Below are positions 59,151 to 64,000 of a stretch of DNA of 64,000 bases, in pieces. The position numbers and the translations under genes were made by a program. Within the stretch, counting starts at the first letter, position 1, and every line of letters starts with the position of its first letter. The DNA comes from Gnetum montanum (lineage: Eukaryota > Streptophyta > Gnetopsida > Gnetales > Gnetaceae). Where the stretch lies: assembly GCA_015680685.1 (NCBI GenBank), contig MNCI01001941.1:799318-863317 (forward strand), written 5' to 3'. Under the pieces are notes generated by a model that ran no database searches, was not told the origin of the DNA, and worked only from the letters and a program-made list of their open reading frames with translations.

Positions 59151-60033
59151 TCCAATCTTTTTCCATGAAGCTTTAAGATGGATTTCCTCTATTGCGAATG
59201 TGCAACCCTTCCTACAAGTGTTTCATACATGTCTTAGTTGGAAGGCTTAAATGGATATTTCTAATAATGTTACAGATGCTAAATCATAGTGTGCTATGGG
59301 ATCATTAATAATTAAGAGGTTTTATGAGAAAAGGATTCAAGAATTATTATATTTTAGAGTCTTGTTAAATATTTATAAATGACCCTTTTGATTCACTTGT
59401 ATATCTCATGTAATCTATACATTAAGGTCTTATACTTAATATGTTGTTATAATGTTGCATGTACATTGTTAAGTGATGTATTACACTATGATTTTCTCAA
59501 GTATGCTGATTAGTTATTAAGGTTCATAATTAGTGATTTAAGATTTTACAATGATTTAATTTTGAATTTTTAATTTTTCATATGTAATTTAAGCATTCCA
59601 CTTAAGTGATTTTATAAATTTATCTATGGTTAATTTTTGGATATGTCACCAAGTGTCTAAATTTTCTTAGAGTACAATCCATAATTCACTCATGATCAAG
59701 TGTTGTGACTTTACCACAACTCATGATATAAATCACAACTCATGGTTAATCCAAATTTTCAACTATGATCTATGGTTGCCTCATGGTTGAACATTCAAAA
59801 TAAGACAAATTCACCACAACTTGTGGTGTACTTATAGTCTACCACCATGACTTGTGATCAACTCATGGTATTCAACAATTGAAAAATGGTTACATTAATC
59901 ATTACCATAAATAATAGTATACTCATGATCTACCACCATGACTTGTGGTTGACTCATAGAATTCTTAGCAATTAATTCTCTCTATTTCTATTACCACCAC
60001 AACTCATGTTCTAATACCAGACCCATGGTATTA
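59150..60033. other. AT-rich stretch with dispersed CCACAACT(C/T)(A/G)TGGT words
   Basis: No gene is seen. From 59690 to 60060 the words CACAACTCATG, CATGACTTGTGG and their near-reverse forms recur irregularly, up to the 117-bp duplication. The stretch may be part of the 5' LTR or leader of the copia element that follows, but no matching 3' LTR can be confirmed before the window ends. Confidence 0.35.
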
Positions 60034-60267
60034 TAGACCACAACTTCTGGTCAACTCATAATCAGTCAAAATTCATAATTTTTTAGAATCAAGATCAAAT
60101 TTTAAATCCTCATATTCATCTCATTAATTCCATTCATCATTTTAATTGTGTAGACCACAACTTCTGGTCAACTCATAATCAGTCAAAAGTCATAATTTTT
60201 TAGAATCAAGATCAAATTTTAAATCCTCATCTTCATCTCATTAATTCCATTCATCATTTTAATTGTG
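60034..60267. repeat. 117-bp tandem duplication, nearly identical
   Basis: TAGACCACAACTTCTGGTCA starts at 60034 and 60151. The two 117-bp units differ at two positions that I can see (AAATTC/AAAGTC and CATATTC/CATCTTC). It must be much younger than the surrounding elements. Confidence 0.95.
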
Positions 60268-60479
60268 ATTATATCTAGACATAAGAAAATAATACTTTAA
60301 ATGGAGATTGCTAGAAAAGAATAAGATAAGAAGTCACATATATGAAGATTGCTAGAAAAGAATAAGATTTAAAATATATCAACAATAAAAAATGAAGAAA
60401 GAAAAAATACAAGTAGAAAGGAAAGTATCCACAGTGAAAGAAAACTTGATCAAGATAATAATTCTAATCTAAATATTGT

Positions 60480-60830
60480 TAATATGATTAATCAAGATAC
60501 CTAGATTATTGACAATAAGTGCTTTAATCATATAACTCCCTATAAAGAATATCTACTCAACTATAAATCATACAAGATTATTAATGTTAAAATTGGTTAT
60601 GAAACGTTTCTTAACATAAAAGATGTGGGAGATTACATTTTTAGACTCACTAATAATCAGATATTAATCATCATTAAAGTATACTATGTTTCACAGTTGA
60701 CCAACTCATTGATTTCAATAGGTCAAATGTTATATAAACATATTAAAGTTAGCTTTCAAAGTAAAACATGGATAAAAAAAATCAAATGGTCAATTGATCT
60801 ACAAAATAAGAGCACTCAACAATAGAACAT
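60480..60830 (+). pseudogene. Copia protease region
   Basis: Plus-strand reading gives IDNKCFNHITPYKEYLLNYK, then VKIGYETFLNIKDVGDYIF and VYYVSQLTNSLISIGQML. This follows the copia protease pattern (WIIDSGAS-H-T, ...GNG...I-G-G-I, ...V-YVP-L-NLLSVGQL). The catalytic D-S-G reads D-N-K, so the enzyme is dead. The open part is 60625-60825. Confidence 0.75.
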
Positions 60831-61049
60831 ACTCTTTGAATTGTGAACACTTTGATTTAAAGGAAAGTCTCATTGATACAATAAAAAATCAACACAATTA
60901 CATTAAAGACATTGATTAGATAAATTCTTCTCAACAAATCAACAATGGAATTAGCATAAAAAAAGTACAAAAGACTAGAATAATTAGTTCCAACATGAAG
61001 AGGCAAAAATTTGGCATAAAATACCTAGACACAAATTCTATGTAAAGAT

Positions 61050-61730
61050 AGAAAAAATGGAAAAAATGAGAAAAGCTAATGGCATGAAAATCAAAGATAT
61101 TCCAACAGAAAAATGTGAAGTTTACATTCAAGGCAAACAAATAAACTCATCTTGCATCAATCCTATGCAAAGATTCAAAGAACCATTAAATCTCATTCAC
61201 ATCAACCTTGTAGTCTCCATGCTTACTTTTATTAGAGGAGCAAATTATTTCTTTATGATGATAGATGATTGCTCTAGATTCATGTGGACCTACAACCTAA
61301 GAAGAAAACATAAAACATTCAATAAGTTTAAAAATTTCTTCATGCTAATGAAAAATAAAAATCTCATTATCAAAAACATTCAAACAAATAGAAGATGATA
61401 TTTTATTAATAAAATATTTAGTAATTTTTATGTTAGAGAAGGTATGTTTCATTAAACCACTTATGGATAAAACCCATAATTAAGTGGCATTATTGAGAGA
61501 AGAAATAGAATGCTAAAAGACATGATGAGATGTCTCCTTAAACATGATAAACTCATAGATGGTTATTGGTTCATGATACTAACTAGGACAACCTATATCA
61601 CAAATAGGATGCTTAATAGTAGCAATAATGATAGAACTACATATGAGTTATGCCATCATATACTTCCTAACATTTTACACATGAGGGCATTTGTATATCA
61701 CTACTATGTCAAAACATCAAAGTAATTTCT
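61050..61730 (+). pseudogene. Copia integrase
   Basis: 61057-61398 is open: QRFKEPLNLIHINLVVSMLT, GANYFFMMIDDCSRFMWTY, ending NIQTNRR. The first catalytic Asp (IH-x-D-L in relatives) is Asn in IHINLV, and the second (TDRG) is Asn in TNRR. Both are single G-to-A changes. After two stops the core resumes with GIIERRNRMLKDMMRCLL, where the GIIERRN corresponds to the Glu-bearing G-AER-N motif and keeps its Glu. Then come ITNRMLNSSNNDRTTYEL (61510-61725) and the C-terminal fold. Confidence 0.82.
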
Positions 61731-61979
61731 AAGAAAGCTAGACAATAAAGAAAAAAATGCATTTGTCTTGAATATGACTCTAATACTAGTGGATACAATT
61801 GCTATGATCCTTGTACAAGAATATGGGACATATCAAGAAATGTTTTTTTCTTGAAGATAATCTTGGAATTATAGATTTCTTCCAATACAAAGAAAAGATC
61901 CAACCCCAAACTAAACAAATTCTTAGGACAAAAGAGACCATCTACATGATTAGATGATAGACATAAATTTTAAAGAAGG

Positions 61980-62960
61980 AAAAAATGATTAAATTTCATA
62001 ACCAACATCACCTACTTAACACTTGGCTAAAAAACATCAAATATAGAAGAAGCTTTTAAAAATAGAGAATGAAAGATAACCATAGATGAAGAATATAAAG
62101 CCATTATCAAGAATACTGCCTAGAAGCTAGTGGAAAAACTACAAGGAAATAAATCCATAGATTGCAAATACCTATACAAAATCAAATTCAATAATAAAGT
62201 AGAAATTATCAAAAAAAAAAAAGTAATACTTGTAGCTAGATGATTCAAATAGAAGAAACACATAAACAACAATGAGATATTTATACCAATTGTAAGGTTT
62301 GAACTACTAAACACATCCTTTTGGTGGTTGTTTATTATGATCTTAAACTTTACCAAATGGATGTGAACTCAAATTTTCTTAATGGTAACATAAATGAAGA
62401 GGTCTATGTCTACCAACCTAAAGGTTATGTTATCAAAGGAAGAGAAGATAAAGTATTCCAACTAAAGAAAATCCTTGTATAAATTAAAGCAAGCAACAAG
62501 GACATGGTTTCATGGAATCAATGACTATTTACTAAAAAGAGAATATTCATCTTACATATTTAAGCATACCTTATACTACAAATATAATAATAAATATTTT
62601 ATTATTATCTCACTTTATGTGGATGCTCTTGTCTTCAGGCCATATACAATTAACTAATACAAGAATTCAAACATGACATCAAGAATGAATTTAAAATAAA
62701 TTACTTATGAGAATTAAAATACTTTCTTGGAATACAAGTGGATCAAGATAAGAAGGGAATCAAAGTTCATCAAACCAAATATGTCTCATCCATATTGAAA
62801 AAATATAAAATCAATAGTGAAAAAGCCACAATGTCTCCTTCTCTTCACAATCTAAGGATACAATATAAGGAAAGCACACCCCCTATATATGCAACTTAAT
62901 ATAGAAGCATAATTGGAGCTCTCAAATTCCTATGTCTAATAGGACCAAATCTTGAATTTA
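61980..62960 (+). pseudogene. Copia reverse transcriptase
   Basis: Pieces in order: SIDCKYLYKIKFNNK, VILVAR, EIFIPIVRFELLNTSF (usual ETF-PV-R...IR-LL), YQMDVNSNFLNGNINEEVYV (first catalytic Asp kept), QPKGYVIKGREDKVFQLKK, LYKLKQATRTWFHGINDYLL, and LYVDALV in place of YVDD. Then ELKYFLGIQVDQDKKGIKVH, VSSILKKYKI, and SIIGALKFLCLIGPNLEF (the usual YRS-VG-L-YL-RPD). Frame breaks near 62180 and 62480, and several stops, disrupt it. Confidence 0.87.
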
Positions 62961-62979
62961 CTATCTTCTACCTATCATG

Positions 62980-63480
62980 ATTCATGCAAGAACCAAGGCA
63001 AGTCATCTCAAAGATCTTACACATGTTCTCAGATAGATTAAAGACAAAATAGATCATGCACTAATTTATACCAAAGGAAATAAATAATTTCATGATTATT
63101 CATATGTTGATTAGGAAGGAGATCACAATAATATAAAATCTACATTAGGAGTAATAATATTTCATGAAGACAATGTAATATATTAGAAATAAAAAATCAT
63201 TAATCATTCTCTTAACTTATGAATATGTATTCATAGCTATGGCTAATTACACCTAGGATTTTAATAAACTCATGATACACCTAGGATTTTAATTTTGTCT
63301 TCCAATCATACTATTTTTTAACAATATTATGATCATGAAATTATCAAATGAACATGTGCTTCGCATAGACATTAAATACTACTTCATCAAGAAAGAAGTA
63401 AAGAAAGGAACCATCAAGCTTGAACATGTATAATTCAATGAGCAATTGTTAGACTTACTAACCAAACCTTTGTTGTATTA
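62980..63480 (+). pseudogene. Copia RNase H and pol C-terminus
   Basis: Readable pieces: QVISKILHMFSDRLK, then the segment corresponding to the Asp-bearing YSDADWAG (here YVDxEGDHNNIKSTLGVIIF), and the C-terminal HIDIKYYFIKKEVKKGTIKL, then NEQLLDLLTKPL, which is the usual end of copia pol. 63190-63340 is poorly preserved. A purine-rich tract follows at 63570. Confidence 0.8.
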
Positions 63481-63580
63481 TAGAAACAAGTACCTTTTTC
63501 ATGATGCAAGTATCATGAAGATCTAAGAATCAAGAAAAAAATATCAAAACAAATTAGGCATTCCATACTAAATGAGGGAC

Positions 63581-64000
63581 TATTAAAGATAGTGTTCCAT
63601 TCCAAAGTCTCTCGACAAGAAAAACAAAGCGATAAAAAGACAAGATTACATACTCTCATTAATTCAAGTAAGAAGACAACTTAAACTCTATATTATATAA
63701 ATGACTTGAGGAATGGATGTACTTATTTTCATTATTTTTTACATTTTATAATTAGGGAATGACTTTTCATTAATCCCAAGTATAGCATTTATCCTTTATC
63801 ATAAATTTGATGGTCATACATTGATGTAACTATCTTTTGTGAAAGAAAAGCCTAATATTAAATTGCCCTTTTGAGTTGTCTCTTAAACTTCCTAATTTCT
63901 AATTTCTCTTTTCACATTTTCTTCTATCCTATTCAATCCAATCCTCTATAATTTTAGTAGGTTTCTAATCCATATCTACTTCCTAACAAATATTTTTTTT
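63581..64000 (+). repeat. Probable start of the 3' LTR of the plus-strand copia element
   Basis: Begins after the AAATGAGGGAC tract with TATTAAAGATAGTGTTCC. It is AT-rich and has no gene. It is identified by position only, because no matching 5' LTR was recognised and the window ends before the LTR would. Confidence 0.4.

Larger units (their letters stand above)
60480..63580 (+). mobile_element. Degenerate Ty1/copia element, plus strand
   Basis: Protease, integrase, RT and RNase H follow in this order on the plus strand, the Ty1/copia order, and end at a purine-rich tract (AAATGAGGGAC, 63570-63580) where a 3' LTR should start. Gag is not recognisable upstream of 60480. The LTRs were not paired: the sequence after 63580 runs off the window with no clear match in 59150-60480. 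Confidence 0.82.

Overview
The window looks like intergenic DNA from a plant with a very large, old, transposon-filled nuclear genome. A gymnosperm or a giant-genome angiosperm would fit, but the sequence does not decide the species. I found no convincing host protein gene, tRNA gene or CRISPR array. Nearly everything recognisable is a decayed LTR retrotransposon. CpG is scarce, and many stops and catalytic losses look like C-to-T or G-to-A decay.

Layout. About 600-7757: an Athila-type Ty3/gypsy element on the minus strand (gag, PR, RT, RNase H, INT, a tRNA-Asp-type primer site and a 5' LTR). 7760-10405: a 1.2-kb module that recurs at 13036, a stray primer site and a gypsy LTR. 10420-16919: a minus-strand Ty1/copia element with LTRs and gag but no visible pol, followed by a partial third LTR. 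17286-23740: a Tat-lineage Ty3/gypsy element (LTR, polypurine tract, INT, the extra archaeal-type RNase H, RNase H and RT), missing its 5' half. 23740-25865 and 46078-48260: an LTR family carrying a roughly 190-bp repeat with a 25-bp palindrome.

The best-resolved structure is a nest. A long-LTR element with only 378 bp of internal DNA occupies 25871-43232 between CTAGT duplications. Its right LTR was split at 28824/42261 by a 13.4-kb Tat derivative (28825-42255) flanked by ATAGG duplications. That derivative has gag and PR on the minus strand and a scrap of integrase. Between them, where RT-RNase H-INT would be expected, lies a multi-exon gene on the plus strand. A second copy of that gene, again next to Tat PR and gag, lies at 49690-53200.

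43238-46078 holds a 5S rRNA-like sequence (43956-44075, minus) and a 44-bp tandem array. 54285-56275 is Tat PR-gag; it abuts a chromovirus-type gypsy gag-PR-RT remnant (56278-58190) with primer site and LTR (58260-59150). 60480-63580 is a plus-strand Ty1/copia pol in correct domain order with mutated active sites.

The strongest candidates for something new are the paired antisense, intron-containing gene carried inside a retroelement, and the regularly spaced palindromes shared by different LTR families.
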